Position numbers and translations under genes: made by a program. Shown piece after piece: positions 1 through 10,544 of a DNA stretch of 33,618 nt. The notes under the pieces are model-generated. The model was not told where the DNA came from, searched no databases, and saw only the letters and a program-made list of their open reading frames with translations. Each line of letters opens with the position of its first letter. Position 1 is the first letter of the stretch. Source of the DNA: Novosphingobium sp. Chol11 (GTDB taxonomy: Bacteria > Pseudomonadota > Alphaproteobacteria > Sphingomonadales > Sphingomonadaceae). The stretch is from assembly GCF_945870625.1 (NCBI RefSeq), contig NZ_CAMBTS010000025.1:1-33618 (forward strand). Direction: 5' to 3'.

Positions 1-5
1 GAAAA

Positions 6-79
6 TGGAGCGGGTAGCGGGAATCGAACCCGCCTAGCTAGCTTGGAAGGCTAGTGCATTACCACTATGCTATACCCGC
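6..79 (-). tRNA. tRNA-Gly (anticodon UCC)
   Basis: Read on the minus strand the sequence folds as a 74-nt cloverleaf. The acceptor stem is GCGGGTA paired with TACCCGC, the anticodon loop is CTTCCAA giving UCC, and the T-arm contains GGTTCGATTCC. A discriminator T is followed by an encoded CCA. UCC reads glycine codons GGA and GGG. No other tRNA was found in the window. Confidence 0.97.
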
Positions 80-163
80 GCGATGAACCTCGCTTGCCAT
101 GATCGGCATTGGCCCGTCAACCTTGCTTGCGCTTTGGGCGTTCGGTGGATCCATCGGGTGTAG

Positions 164-700
164 TCAATGCCCGGAAAATTCCATCAGCGCCTCGACCGTC
201 ACGCCCGCGCCGCGCAGCCGTTCTGCGCCGAACAGATCGGGCAGGTCGATCACGAACAGCGCCAGATCGATGCGGGCCCCCGCTGTGCGGAGCAATTCGG
301 CCGCCGCGAGCGCGGTTCCGCCGGTGGCGATCAGATCGTCGATGATGACCACGCGGCTGCCCGGGCGGATAGCGCCAGGATCGATCTCAAGCCGGTCGCG
401 GCCATATTCCAGCGCATAATCGACGCCGATGGTCGCCACCGGCAGTTTGCCAGGCTTGCGCACCGGCACGAAGCCGAGCCCGAGCTGCGCCGCGACAGCA
501 GCGCCGAAGATGAAGCCGCGCGCTTCCATGCCCGCAATGGCCTGCGCATCGGCGGCCTTGGCCCGGTTGGCAAGGTGGGTGACGCAAGCGGCAAACCCCT
601 CACCGTGGCTGATCAGCGTGGTGATATCGCGAAAGAGGATTCCCGGTGCCGGGAAATCAGGGACAGCGCGGACAAGCGCCTTAAGTTCATCAACGGTCAT
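164..700 (-). CDS. apt: Adenine phosphoribosyltransferase
   Basis: Purine salvage enzyme of the cytoplasm: adenine plus PRPP gives AMP and pyrophosphate. The 178-residue product is close to the usual 170-185. It opens with the typical APT N-terminus (VPDFPAPGILFRDITTL) and has the type I phosphoribosyltransferase PRPP loop at about residues 116-132 (VVIIDDLIATGGTALAA). The ATG at 700 is preferred over an in-frame TTG nine bases upstream because family members begin near this point, although neither has a strong ribosome binding site. The gene lies downstream of petC on the same strand but is separated from it by a strong terminator, so it is probably transcribed independently. Confidence 0.95.
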   Translation of the reverse strand: MTVDELKALVRAVPDFPAPGILFRDITTLISHGEGFAACVTHLANRAKAADAQAIAGMEARGFIFGAAVAAQLGLGFVPVRKPGKLPVATIGVDYALEYGRDRLEIDPGAIRPGSRVVIIDDLIATGGTALAAAELLRTAGARIDLALFVIDLPDLFGAERLRGAGVTVEALMEFSGH

Positions 701-746
701 GCGGTCCAATCTTCAATTCGCGCGGAGGTCGTTCTATCGGCCCAAA

Positions 747-776
747 CGAAAAAGGCCACCGTTGCCGGTGGCCTTC
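747..776 (-). terminator. Rho-independent terminator of the petABC operon
   Basis: A perfect 10-bp stem (AAGGCCACCG at 752-761 with CGGTGGCCTT at 766-775) closes a 4-nt loop. On the minus strand the stem is followed by TTTTTCGTTT. It sits directly after the cytochrome c1 stop codon and before apt, so it should end petABC transcription. Confidence 0.9.
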
Positions 777-801
777 GTTCGGATTGTCTTGCGCGGCGCG
801 C

Positions 802-1638
802 TCAGTGCACGTTTGACCAGACGTTGCGCTTGGCAAAGTACGCCAGCACCGTGGCAAACAGCAGGAACCCAAGCACAGCCCAGCCAGTCTGCTTGCGCTT
901 GTCGAGCTTTGGTTCGGCAGTCCACGCCAGAAACGCCGAAACGTCGGTCGACATTTGTTTCACGCTGGCGGAGGTGCCGTCGCTGTAGGTCACCTGACCG
1001 TCAGAGACGAGAGGGGCCGGCATCGCCAAGTTCAGATTGGCGAAGTAGGGATTGAAATACAAGCCGTCGGGTGTCTTGGCGTCGGGGAACTTCTTGAGCA
1101 GTTCGATGCCCTGCTCGTTCTTGTAGCCTTCCTGCTCGGCGTAACCTGCAAGCAAGGAGCGAACATACTGCGGACCGCCATGGCGCGCCTTGGTGATCAG
1201 CGAGAGATCCGGCGGGACGCCTTGGCCAGCGTAGTAGACCGCCGGAAACGGATCGGAGGGCAGGTTGGTACGCTCGCCGCGATCGCCGGTCTTGGGATCG
1301 AACGTCTGCGCCTTGGAGGGCCACTGCTTGGCAATCGCCTTCACTTCGGCTTCGTTATAACCAATGGCAGCAAGATCGCGGAAAGTGACATGCTTCAGGC
1401 TGTGGCAATTGGCGCACACTTCCTTGTAGACTTGGAAGCCGCGCTGCAGCTGCCGCTTGTCGAACGTGCCCATTGCGCTGTCGAACGAGAAAGCCACTTC
1501 CTCGGGATGCTTATGAAACATTTCCTCGGCCGTTTCCGGCACTTCCTCGGTCATTGCAACATAGGCGCCATTGCCGAACGACCAGAACAGCGCGACCGCA
1601 AAGAACAAGCCGACAAGGGGACCAAACAGACGGACCAT
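802..1638 (-). CDS. petC: Cytochrome c1 subunit of the bc1 complex
   Basis: Membrane-anchored c-type cytochrome of complex III, passing electrons from the Rieske protein to soluble or membrane cytochrome c on the periplasmic side. The 278-residue protein has an N-terminal hydrophobic segment (about 5-25) acting as signal or anchor, a haem-attachment CANCH at residues 75-79, a probable Met axial ligand in the NLAMPAP stretch, and a C-terminal transmembrane anchor (GWAVLGFLLFATVLAYFAK). It follows petB by 34 bp with a purine-rich ribosome binding site (GAGAGAA), in the usual petA-petB-petC order. Length and motifs match alphaproteobacterial cytochrome c1. Confidence 0.96.
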   Translation of the reverse strand: MVRLFGPLVGLFFAVALFWSFGNGAYVAMTEEVPETAEEMFHKHPEEVAFSFDSAMGTFDKRQLQRGFQVYKEVCANCHSLKHVTFRDLAAIGYNEAEVKAIAKQWPSKAQTFDPKTGDRGERTNLPSDPFPAVYYAGQGVPPDLSLITKARHGGPQYVRSLLAGYAEQEGYKNEQGIELLKKFPDAKTPDGLYFNPYFANLNLAMPAPLVSDGQVTYSDGTSASVKQMSTDVSAFLAWTAEPKLDKRKQTGWAVLGFLLFATVLAYFAKRNVWSNVH

Positions 1639-1672
1639 AACAATTCTCTCGCAAATTTACGCTTGGGCTGGA

Positions 1673-2974
1673 TCAGGCGGTCGCAGGCGTGCTGCTCATC
1701 TCGGGGCGGAGCACTGCGCTCTTGTCCTTACCAAGCACCGACTCGGTGATCGAAAAGGGCAGCGGCTGCGGCTTTTCGATCGAGGCGACGATAGGCAGGA
1801 TCACCAAGAAGTGGAGGAAATAGTACATCGAGGCGATCTGCGAGATCATCACGAAAGGCTCGGCTGCCGGTGCGCCGCCACAGTAGCCCAACACCAGCAC
1901 GTCGATCACGAGCAGGTAGAAGAACTTGCGGAACAGCGGGCGATAGTGGCCCGAACGAACTGGGCCGTTGTCGAGCCAGGGCAGGAAGAACCACACCAGG
2001 ATCGCGCTGAACATCGCGAGCACGCCCATCAGCTTGGCTGGGATGATGAAGAAGTCATAGGTGAAGGCGCGCAGGATCGCATAGAACGGCCAGAAGTACC
2101 ATTCGGGAACGATGTGCGCCGGCGTCGACATCGGGTTCGCCGGAATGTAGTTGTCCGGGTGGCCCAGCAGGTTCGGCGCGAAGAACACCAACGAGGCGTA
2201 GACGATCAGGAACACGCCCAATCCAAAGCCATCCTTGGCGGTGTAGTAGGGGTGGAACGGCACCGTATCCGACTCCGTCTTCACCTCGATGCCGGTCGGG
2301 TTCGACGAGCCCGGAATGTGCAGCGCCCACACGTGCAGGATGATCACACCCAGCGTCACGAACGGCAGCAGGAAATGCAGCGAGAAGAAGCGGTTCAGCG
2401 CCGCGTTGTCAGGCGCAAAGCCCCCCAGCAGCCATTGCTGCAAAGGCTCGCCGACGAAGGGAATGGCCGAGAACAGGCCGGTGATGACCTTGGCACCCCA
2501 GAAGCTCATCTGGCCCCACGGCAGCACGTAGCCCATGAATGCGGTCGCCATGACCAGCAAGAAGATGACCACGCCCAGAAGCCAGATCATTTCGCGCGGC
2601 GCTTTGTATGACGAATAGAAGAAGCCGCGGAAAATGTGGATGTAGATCACGATGAAGAACATCGACGCGCCGTTGGCATGGCCATAGCGCAGCATCCAGC
2701 CCCAGTTCACGTCGCGCATGATGTGCTCGACGCTATCGAACGCGACGCCGGCATTGGCGGCATAATGCATCGCCAAAACGATGCCGGTGACGATCTGCAT
2801 GACCAGCGCGAAACCGGCCAGAACGCCGAAATTCCACATATAGTTAAGGTTGCGCGGCACGGGGTATCCCGCGCCGACCGCATTGTAGACAAACCGGGGG
2901 AGCGGAAGCCGCTCATCCAGATACCGCATCAGCGGATTTACCGGCTTGTATTCTTGTGCCCAGGGAAAGCTCAT
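1673..2974 (-). CDS. petB: Cytochrome b subunit of the bc1 complex
   Basis: Integral membrane, dihaem core of ubiquinol:cytochrome c reductase, containing the Qo and Qi quinone sites. The 433-residue product has many hydrophobic helices. Visible haem-ligand histidines are in RYGHANGAS and IYIHIFRG (helix B) and in FSLHFLLPF and ILHVWALH (helix D). The Qo-site PEWY motif is present (VPEWYFWPF). It begins 11 bp after petA and has a good ribosome binding site (GAGGA, 8 nt before ATG). It is a full-length separate cytochrome b, not the fused cytochrome b/c1 found in some rhizobia. Confidence 0.97.
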   Translation of the reverse strand: MSFPWAQEYKPVNPLMRYLDERLPLPRFVYNAVGAGYPVPRNLNYMWNFGVLAGFALVMQIVTGIVLAMHYAANAGVAFDSVEHIMRDVNWGWMLRYGHANGASMFFIVIYIHIFRGFFYSSYKAPREMIWLLGVVIFLLVMATAFMGYVLPWGQMSFWGAKVITGLFSAIPFVGEPLQQWLLGGFAPDNAALNRFFSLHFLLPFVTLGVIILHVWALHIPGSSNPTGIEVKTESDTVPFHPYYTAKDGFGLGVFLIVYASLVFFAPNLLGHPDNYIPANPMSTPAHIVPEWYFWPFYAILRAFTYDFFIIPAKLMGVLAMFSAILVWFFLPWLDNGPVRSGHYRPLFRKFFYLLVIDVLVLGYCGGAPAAEPFVMISQIASMYYFLHFLVILPIVASIEKPQPLPFSITESVLGKDKSAVLRPEMSSTPATA

Positions 2975-2985
2975 CGGTTCAGTCC

Positions 2986-3549
2986 TCAGCCAATCTTCAC
3001 GATAGTGTCGGAAGTAAATTCATGCGCCGGTACTTCCAGGTTCTTCGGCGCCGGGCCTTTGCGAATGCGCGCGGCAGTATCGTAGACAGAGCCGTGGCAA
3101 GGGCAGAAATAGCCACCGTACTCGCCCTTGACTTCGCCATCGCTTGCGCCGAGCGGCACGCAGCCAAGATGGGTGCAAACGCCCATCGTGATTAGCCAGT
3201 TTTTCTTGCCCGCCGTGGTGCGCTGCTCAAGCGTTTCCGGATCGCGCAAGGTAGCCACGTTCACTTTGTCGGCATCGGCAATCTCGGCGGCAGTCAGATT
3301 GCGCACAAATACCGGCTGCTTGCGCCAGATTGCCTTGATCGCCTGACCTTCGGCAATCTGCGAGATGTCGATCTCGGTCGAGCTTTCGGCGAGCACGTCG
3401 GCCGAAGGGGCCATCTGCGCCACCAGCGGATAAAGCGCCGCAAGAACGCCGACGCCGCCAACGCTGACCGCCGCTATGTTGATGAAATCACGTCTCCGCA
3501 CACCATCGCCGGAAAGCTGTGCCGGATCGATGCTCGCTTCATTCGCCAT
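2986..3549 (-). CDS. petA: Rieske iron-sulfur subunit of the bc1 complex
   Basis: Carries the [2Fe-2S] cluster that takes the first electron from ubiquinol at the Qo site. The 187-residue protein starts with a short cytoplasmic tail, a twin-arginine motif (RRRDFI) and a hydrophobic anchor, as expected for Tat-dependent insertion. Both cluster-binding boxes are intact: CTHLGC and CPCHG. The start is placed at the ATG at 3549, preceded by AGGA at a good distance. A longer in-frame reading to 3660 adds 37 residues with no family support. First gene of petABC. Confidence 0.96.
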   Translation of the reverse strand: MANEASIDPAQLSGDGVRRRDFINIAAVSVGGVGVLAALYPLVAQMAPSADVLAESSTEIDISQIAEGQAIKAIWRKQPVFVRNLTAAEIADADKVNVATLRDPETLEQRTTAGKKNWLITMGVCTHLGCVPLGASDGEVKGEYGGYFCPCHGSVYDTAARIRKGPAPKNLEVPAHEFTSDTIVKIG

Positions 3550-3863
3550 AACACTGTCCTGCTTGCTGCCGCTGCGTATAAAACTTGACTGTGACTGACT
3601 TATCTCAAGATTCAAAGCGCGGGAATATACCCCAAGGTACGGAGCATGCGCGAGCACCATGGTTAAGGGGCCGCGGCTCCCCCGTTGGGGCCGCCTGATA
3701 AACCCAATTCCGTCAGTTTGCCAATAGCCTTATTGGAGGCAAAAATGGCCGTGAAATCAAGGAATTTGGCACTTTTCCGTGATGAATTGCGATCCATTCG
3801 CAGCAAGTCCGGGCGGCTGGATGCGCGTGATGGGCCAAATGGATGCGCGAACCGCCGCAGGCG
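3550..3863. other. Intergenic region upstream of petA
   Basis: About 310 bp between petA and the methyltransferase gene, both on the minus strand. It must hold the petABC promoter. The best element I see is TATATT on the minus strand at 3624-3629 with no good -35 box, so I do not place a promoter. A GC-rich hairpin lies at 3673-3694 (GCGG..CCCC with GGGGCCGC) but has no following T-run. A second inverted repeat and a possible 40-codon gene on the plus strand are listed separately. Confidence 0.6.
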
Positions 3864-3867
3864 CTAG
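3745..3867 (+). CDS. Possible 40-residue basic protein
   Basis: A short reading frame beginning MAVKSRNLALFRDEL and ending in arginine-rich residues. Its main support is a strong ribosome binding site, GGAGG five bases before the ATG. That site directly abuts a perfect inverted repeat, CCAATA-GCCT-TATTGG at 3721-3736. Its TAG stop shares the CTAG at 3864-3867 with the stop codon of the oppositely oriented methyltransferase gene. I recognise no family. The product would be very basic, so it could be nucleic-acid binding, a leader peptide, or not a gene at all. Confidence 0.3.
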   Translation: MAVKSRNLALFRDELRSIRSKSGRLDARDGPNGCANRRRR

Positions 3868-4916
3868 AATCCTGCCCCCTCGGGCCAGTGCGGTGCGGTC
3901 AGCCCCATGACCTTGAACAGCGCGCCCATATGTTGCTCCCCCGTCAGCCGATCCATCGCCGCGCGCAGTGCTTCGGCTTGCTCGGGCGCGGCGCGCGCGA
4001 GCGCCTGCGCGCGCGCCGCGATCCCCATCGCGCGCAGCCAGGCCCCTTGGCCGACAGTGCCGAGGAACTGCGCGCCCTGCGCCTGCGCAATCTGCGCCAG
4101 CGCGGCAAAATCGACATGCGCGGTCAGATCAGCCTCGCCCGGGAAAGCCAGCGCATCGACGCGGGCATGCGCGCGCACGGCCTGCAGCGTGCTGCCCAGC
4201 TGCGGGGCGTCATATCCATAGTCGATGATCAGCGCCGCGCCGCCTTGCCCGCGCAAACGCCGCGCCGCTTCAGCGGCGATGCTGGCGGCGGCAGGGGAGG
4301 TTTCGAGAATGGCACCCTCCGGCGCATCGGCAAATTGCGGCGGAACCGCCAGATCCATGGGCCGTTCGCCGGCCAGCGCGACCAGACCGGTGCCGTCCCA
4401 GCCGATCATCCGCTCGCGCCAGCCGCCCGGCGTGCGCACCAGCTGGCGCACCGGCAATGCATCGAGAAATTCGTTGGCGACCAATAACAGGCAGCCTTCG
4501 TCGGGCACTGAGGCGAGATCATGATGCCAGATGGCGCCGGGAAACGCCGCGCGCTGAAGCGCCGCCAGCGCCGCGCTTGCCTCGACGAAGTGGACCTTCG
4601 GCTCCAGACCGAAACGCCGCGCGGCGGCCAGCGCATCGCGCGCCAAAGTTGCGCGGCCCGGCCCGAGTTCGACATAGTGCACCGGCGTGGGCCGCCCCGC
4701 GCGAAGCCACAGGTCTGCCAGCCACAGCCCGATCAGTTCTCCGAACATCTGGCTGATTTCGGGCGCGGTGATGAAATCGCCCGCTCTGCCCAGAGGATCG
4801 CGCTCGCCATAATAGCGCGCATTGGATTCGGCCATATAATGCGCCACGGTGATCGGGCCGGTTGCGGCGATCAGCCGGGCGAAAACAGCCTTTAGTCCGC
4901 CGTCTGGTTGGCACAC
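3864..4916 (-). CDS. Class I SAM-dependent methyltransferase, MidA/NDUFAF7 family
   Basis: Resembles the family of mitochondrial NDUFAF7/MidA, an arginine methyltransferase needed for complex I assembly; the bacterial role is less certain. The 350-residue product has the family N-terminus (TGPITVAHYMAESN, then YYGERDPLGRAGDFITAPEISQMFGELIGLWL), a SAM-binding YVELGPGRATLARD, and a C-terminal QHMGALFKVM segment. The GTG at 4916 is chosen because AGGA lies nine bases upstream. An alternative GTG at 4940 would overlap the lgt stop by four bases but has a weaker site. It is the second gene after lgt, so the two are probably co-transcribed. Confidence 0.88.
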   Translation of the reverse strand: MCQPDGGLKAVFARLIAATGPITVAHYMAESNARYYGERDPLGRAGDFITAPEISQMFGELIGLWLADLWLRAGRPTPVHYVELGPGRATLARDALAAARRFGLEPKVHFVEASAALAALQRAAFPGAIWHHDLASVPDEGCLLLVANEFLDALPVRQLVRTPGGWRERMIGWDGTGLVALAGERPMDLAVPPQFADAPEGAILETSPAAASIAAEAARRLRGQGGAALIIDYGYDAPQLGSTLQAVRAHARVDALAFPGEADLTAHVDFAALAQIAQAQGAQFLGTVGQGAWLRAMGIAARAQALARAAPEQAEALRAAMDRLTGEQHMGALFKVMGLTAPHWPEGAGF

Positions 4917-4936
4917 ACCGGCCAATCCTGCTTCCT

Positions 4937-5818
4937 TCACCGCGCCGCAGGCTTCACCGAAACCGACAGCGGCGGACGGATCAGCCCCCGCGCCATAAAG
5001 AACAGTCCCACCGCCATCATTGGCACAGTCAGCCACTGGCCCATCGACAGCCCGGTGGCGCGCGCAAATTCGAGCAACTGCGCATCCGGTTCGCGGTAGA
5101 ATTCGACCGTGAAACGCCCGAGCGCATAGCCCAGCGTAAAAGTGCCGACGAGCAGGCCGGGCCGCCAGCGCGCGCGGGTGCGCCAGAACATCAAGAACAT
5201 GATCACCGCGAGCAGCAGCCCTTCGAGCACGGCTTCGTAAAGCTGGCTTGGATGGCGCGGCAGCGGCCCGCCGCCGGGGAAGGTCATGATCCACGGCATC
5301 GTCGAATCGGTTACCCGGCCCCAGAGCTCGCCATTCACGAAGTTGGCGCAGCGACCGAACAGCAGCCCTGTGGGCACACACACCGAGATATAGTCGCAGG
5401 CGCGCACGAAATCGATCTGCCCGCGCCATGAAACCCACGCGATGGCCAGCACGGTGCCGATCAGGCCGCCATGAAAGCTCATGCCGCCCTCCCACAGTTT
5501 GAGCAGGTTTTGCGGATGGGTGAGCAATTCGGGCGCATAGAATGCCGCATAGCCCAGCCTGCCGCCGAGGATGATGCCCAGCGTGGCGTAGAAAAACACG
5601 TCATCGGCATGGCGCTGCGCCATCGGAGCGCCGGGCTGCCGGATCATCCGGCCCAGATGCCAATAGCCCAGCACGATCCCGGCAAGATACGCCAGACTAT
5701 ACCATTTGAGGGTGAAAAATCCGAGATCGAGCGCAATCGGTGAAAGCCCGAGATCTTCCCAGTGCAGCGGCACATGCCCGGCAGAAATCGCCGCAGCGGC
5801 AGCAGATAGTGACAGCAC
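4937..5818 (-). CDS. lgt: Prolipoprotein diacylglyceryl transferase
   Basis: Inner-membrane enzyme that moves diacylglycerol from phosphatidylglycerol to the lipobox cysteine of prolipoproteins, the first step of lipoprotein maturation. The 293-residue protein has about seven hydrophobic helices, the conserved GGMSFHGG segment near residue 115, and the signature GRCANFVNGELWGR around 150-163. The GTG start at 5818 has AGGGAG eight bases upstream. The gene begins a short minus-strand unit with the methyltransferase and diverges from the acyl-CoA ligase gene. A possible client of the pathway, a small predicted lipoprotein, is encoded at 27.5 kb. Confidence 0.95.
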   Translation of the reverse strand: MLSLSAAAAAISAGHVPLHWEDLGLSPIALDLGFFTLKWYSLAYLAGIVLGYWHLGRMIRQPGAPMAQRHADDVFFYATLGIILGGRLGYAAFYAPELLTHPQNLLKLWEGGMSFHGGLIGTVLAIAWVSWRGQIDFVRACDYISVCVPTGLLFGRCANFVNGELWGRVTDSTMPWIMTFPGGGPLPRHPSQLYEAVLEGLLLAVIMFLMFWRTRARWRPGLLVGTFTLGYALGRFTVEFYREPDAQLLEFARATGLSMGQWLTVPMMAVGLFFMARGLIRPPLSVSVKPAAR

Positions 5819-5908
5819 GCGCCAAACTCCCTACAAGTTTTTCAAACGGAACGTGACTGTTGCCCCGTCGGCCATCCCAGAAGAGCGGCCTTCATGTGCC
5901 TCTTGGCG

Positions 5909-5944
5909 TTTGCCTATTGGCACAGGGCCAAGGTTGCAGGCAAA
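5909..5944. promoter_or_regulatory. Nested inverted repeat between lgt and the acyl-CoA ligase gene
   Basis: An outer repeat TTTGCC (5909-5914) with GGCAAA (5939-5944) encloses an inner repeat TTGGC (5917-5921) with GCCAA (5927-5931). It lies in the divergent 181-bp gap, about 55 bp before the ligase start, where an operator would be expected. No T-run follows, so it is not an obvious terminator. The binding protein is unknown. Confidence 0.35.
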
Positions 5945-5999
5945 TCCGAATAGCGCGAAAAGGGCCGCATAAGCAGGTCCACAGGGAGAGTAGAGAGCG

Positions 6000-7727
<1,728 letters not shown>

Positions 7728-7757
7728 GCCGCCTTTTATGCTTGGTTCCTTGTCTCG

Positions 7758-10502
7758 ATGATTCTCCCCCGGATTTCCAGCCAGCGCGCGATCATCGATC
7801 GGCGTGCGCTTGCCGATACGATCGCCGCGCTCGATGCCGCCGACGGCGCAACCGCGCGGCCTGCGGTGGTCGAGCGATTGCGCGCCGCGCTTGCGGATGG
7901 GCGCGCCGAGCTGGAGCGGCGGCTGAGGGAAAGGCCATCCCACGGCACCGAATGCGCGCAGGGCCAATCGTTCCTGGTCGATCAGCTGGTGCGTGTTATC
8001 TATGATCATGTGGTGGGCCATGTCTATCGCGCGAGCAACCGCTCGACCGGCGAGCGCATCGCCGTCATGGCGGTGGGCGGCTATGGGCGCGGTGAAATGG
8101 CGCCGCATTCGGATGTCGATATCGCATTCCTGACGCCGACCAAGCCCACCTCGTGGTGCGAGCAGGTGATCGAGGCGATGCTCTATTTCCTCTGGGATCT
8201 GGGGCTGAAAGTCGGGCATTCCAGCCGGTCGCTACCCGATATGGTGCGCATGGCGCACAGCGATCTGACGATCCGCACCGCGCTACTCGAAGGACGCTAT
8301 GTCTGGGGCGACCGCCTGCTTTACGATGAAAGCGTGCAAAAGTTCTGGAGCGAAGTCGTGACCGGGACAGAGCGCCAGTTTGTTGCAGAAAAGCTTGCCG
8401 AGCGCTCGGCGCGGCACAAGCGGCTGGGCGACAGCCGGTATGTCGTTGAACCCAATGTCAAGGAAGGCAAGGGCGGCCTGCGCGATCTCCACACGCTCTA
8501 CTGGATCGGCAAATATATCCACAAAGTGCGCGATGCCAGCGAGCTGGTCGATGTCGGGCTGTTGACCACAGCGGAATACCGCGCGTTTCACCGTGCGGAA
8601 AACTTCTTCTGGGCGGTGCGCTGCCATCTCCACGCGATGACCGGCCGCGCCGAAGACCGCCTGACGTTCGATCTGCAGCGCGAACTGGCCATGCGGATGA
8701 ACTTTGCCGACCGGCCGGGCAAGAGCGCGGTCGAGCGGTTCATGCATTACTTTTTCCTGCAGGCCACGCAGGTCGGCTCGCTTACCAGCATGTTTCTCGC
8801 GCAGCTTGATGAACAGTTCGCGCGGCAAAGGTTGGGTTTCTTTGCCGCGCTGCGCCAGCGCCGCAAGCGCAAGATCGGGGTGTTTCCGGTCCAGGCCGAC
8901 AAGATCAGCGCGGAAGGCGACGACTTTTTCCGGCAAGACCCGGTGCGTCTGCTCGAAATGTTCGTGGTGGCGGATCGCAACGGGATGGAAATCCATCCCG
9001 AAGCGATGCGTATGGCGCGCCGCGATGTTACCCTGATCGATGCCGAAGTGCGCAAGGATCCTCGCGCCAACGCGCTGTTTCTCGAACTGCTGACCAGCCG
9101 CCACGATCCAGAAACGGTGCTGCGTTGGATGAGCGAGGCCGGTATATTCGGCCGGTTCGTGCCCGATTTCGGGCGTGTGATCGCACAGATGCAATTCGAC
9201 ATGTACCACCACTACACGGTCGATGAACATACCATCCGCGCGATCGGGCTGCTCTTACGGATCGAACGGGGCGAGGAAACCAACCAGCATCCGCTGGCCA
9301 GCGAGGTGATTGGCAAAGTCTCCTCGCGCCGCGTGCTCTATGTGGCCACGTTGCTCCACGATATCGCCAAAGGGCGGCGCGGCGATCATTCGGTGCTCGG
9401 CGCGGAAATCGCGATGAAGCTTTGTCCGCGGCTGGGCATGTCGCCCGCCGAGACCGAACTGACCGCGTGGCTGGTGCGCTGGCATCTGCTGATGAGCGCC
9501 ACCGCCTTCAAGCGCGATCTGGCCGATTACAAGACCATCGCCGATTTTGCCGCCAAAGTGCAAAGCCAGGAACGGTTGCGGTTGCTGCTGGTGCTAACCG
9601 TGGTCGATATCCGCGCCGTCGGCCCGGGCATCTGGAATTCGTGGAAGCGCCAGCTGCTCAGCGACCTGTTCACCGCGGCGGAGGAAATGCTGCGGCTGGG
9701 CCACAAACAGCATGGCCGCATCGAGCGCATCGCCGCCAAGAAAGCCGCTGTCGCCACGTTGCTGAGCGAGCGCGACGTTTTGATCGGCACCGTCGGCCGG
9801 CATCTTGGCGATGCCTATTGGATCGCCGAACCGGAAGACATCATCGCGCTAAATCTGCAACAGATGGACCGCGCGCTCGATGAGCCGCTGACGATCGAGG
9901 CGGTCTGGTATCCGGCGCGCGGGGCCACGCTGCTGACCGTGCTCGCCGCCGATCATCCCGGATTGTTTTACCGGATCGCGGGCGGCATCCATCTGGCTGG
10001 CGGCAACATCATCGATGCGCGGATCCATACCGCGCGCAACGGGCAGACGGTCGACAACTTTCTGGTGCAAGACCCGCTGGGCCGCCCGCTCAACGAGCCG
10101 GGCCAGATCGCCCGGCTCAAGACCGCGATTGCCGATGCGCTGGCCAACCGTGGCAAGATGCTGCCGCAGCTTGCCGCGCGGCCCCTCGCGCGGCCGCGCG
10201 GCGAGGCGTTCGAGGTCCAGCCGATCGTGATCTTCGACAACAAGGCCTCGAACCGTTTCACGGTGATCGAAGTTGGCGCACGCGATCGGCCTGCCTTGCT
10301 GAGCAGCCTGGCACGGGCGCTGTTTGATGCGCGCGCGATTGTCCATTCGGCGCACATCGCGACTTACGGCGAGCGCGCGGTCGATACCTTCTATGTCACC
10401 GATCTGCTGGGCGACAAGATCGACGCAGAAAGCCGCATGCGCACCATCGAGAAGCGCCTGATCGAGGCGGCGGATGTCCGCAGGGCAAAAGTAGCGGCCT
10501 GA
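7758..10502 (+). CDS. glnD: PII uridylyltransferase / uridylyl-removing enzyme
   Basis: Bifunctional nitrogen sensor that uridylylates PII (GlnB/GlnK) when glutamine is low and removes UMP when it is high. The 914-residue product has the full family architecture: nucleotidyltransferase motif GGYGRGEMAPHSDVDIAFL near residues 105-125, a GlnD-type linker region, an HD phosphohydrolase motif LLHDIAKGRRGDHS near 530, and two C-terminal ACT domains from about 715 and about 825 that sense glutamine. The ATG at 7758 has no strong ribosome binding site. Its likely substrate, a PII protein with Tyr51, is encoded in this same window at 31.5 kb. Confidence 0.97.
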   Translation: MILPRISSQRAIIDRRALADTIAALDAADGATARPAVVERLRAALADGRAELERRLRERPSHGTECAQGQSFLVDQLVRVIYDHVVGHVYRASNRSTGERIAVMAVGGYGRGEMAPHSDVDIAFLTPTKPTSWCEQVIEAMLYFLWDLGLKVGHSSRSLPDMVRMAHSDLTIRTALLEGRYVWGDRLLYDESVQKFWSEVVTGTERQFVAEKLAERSARHKRLGDSRYVVEPNVKEGKGGLRDLHTLYWIGKYIHKVRDASELVDVGLLTTAEYRAFHRAENFFWAVRCHLHAMTGRAEDRLTFDLQRELAMRMNFADRPGKSAVERFMHYFFLQATQVGSLTSMFLAQLDEQFARQRLGFFAALRQRRKRKIGVFPVQADKISAEGDDFFRQDPVRLLEMFVVADRNGMEIHPEAMRMARRDVTLIDAEVRKDPRANALFLELLTSRHDPETVLRWMSEAGIFGRFVPDFGRVIAQMQFDMYHHYTVDEHTIRAIGLLLRIERGEETNQHPLASEVIGKVSSRRVLYVATLLHDIAKGRRGDHSVLGAEIAMKLCPRLGMSPAETELTAWLVRWHLLMSATAFKRDLADYKTIADFAAKVQSQERLRLLLVLTVVDIRAVGPGIWNSWKRQLLSDLFTAAEEMLRLGHKQHGRIERIAAKKAAVATLLSERDVLIGTVGRHLGDAYWIAEPEDIIALNLQQMDRALDEPLTIEAVWYPARGATLLTVLAADHPGLFYRIAGGIHLAGGNIIDARIHTARNGQTVDNFLVQDPLGRPLNEPGQIARLKTAIADALANRGKMLPQLAARPLARPRGEAFEVQPIVIFDNKASNRFTVIEVGARDRPALLSSLARALFDARAIVHSAHIATYGERAVDTFYVTDLLGDKIDAESRMRTIEKRLIEAADVRRAKVAA

Positions 10503-10544
10503 ATTTCGTTCCCCGCCGGGGGCAATTCGCCTATTGCCTCGGGA

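Noticed and set aside
3673..3694. GC-rich hairpin as a terminator
   Set aside because: No T-run follows on either strand and no gene ends nearby in a suitable orientation.
4941..5495. N-terminal extension of the methyltransferase gene by up to 185 codons
   Set aside because: It runs through lgt in another frame and the added residues are Arg/Ala-rich with no similarity to the family. The start near 4916-4940 fits family length.
10521..10538. Inverted repeat between glnD and yqgE as a terminator
   Set aside because: The stem is only six base pairs with no T-run and lies seven bases before the yqgE start, so it more likely affects translation or nothing.
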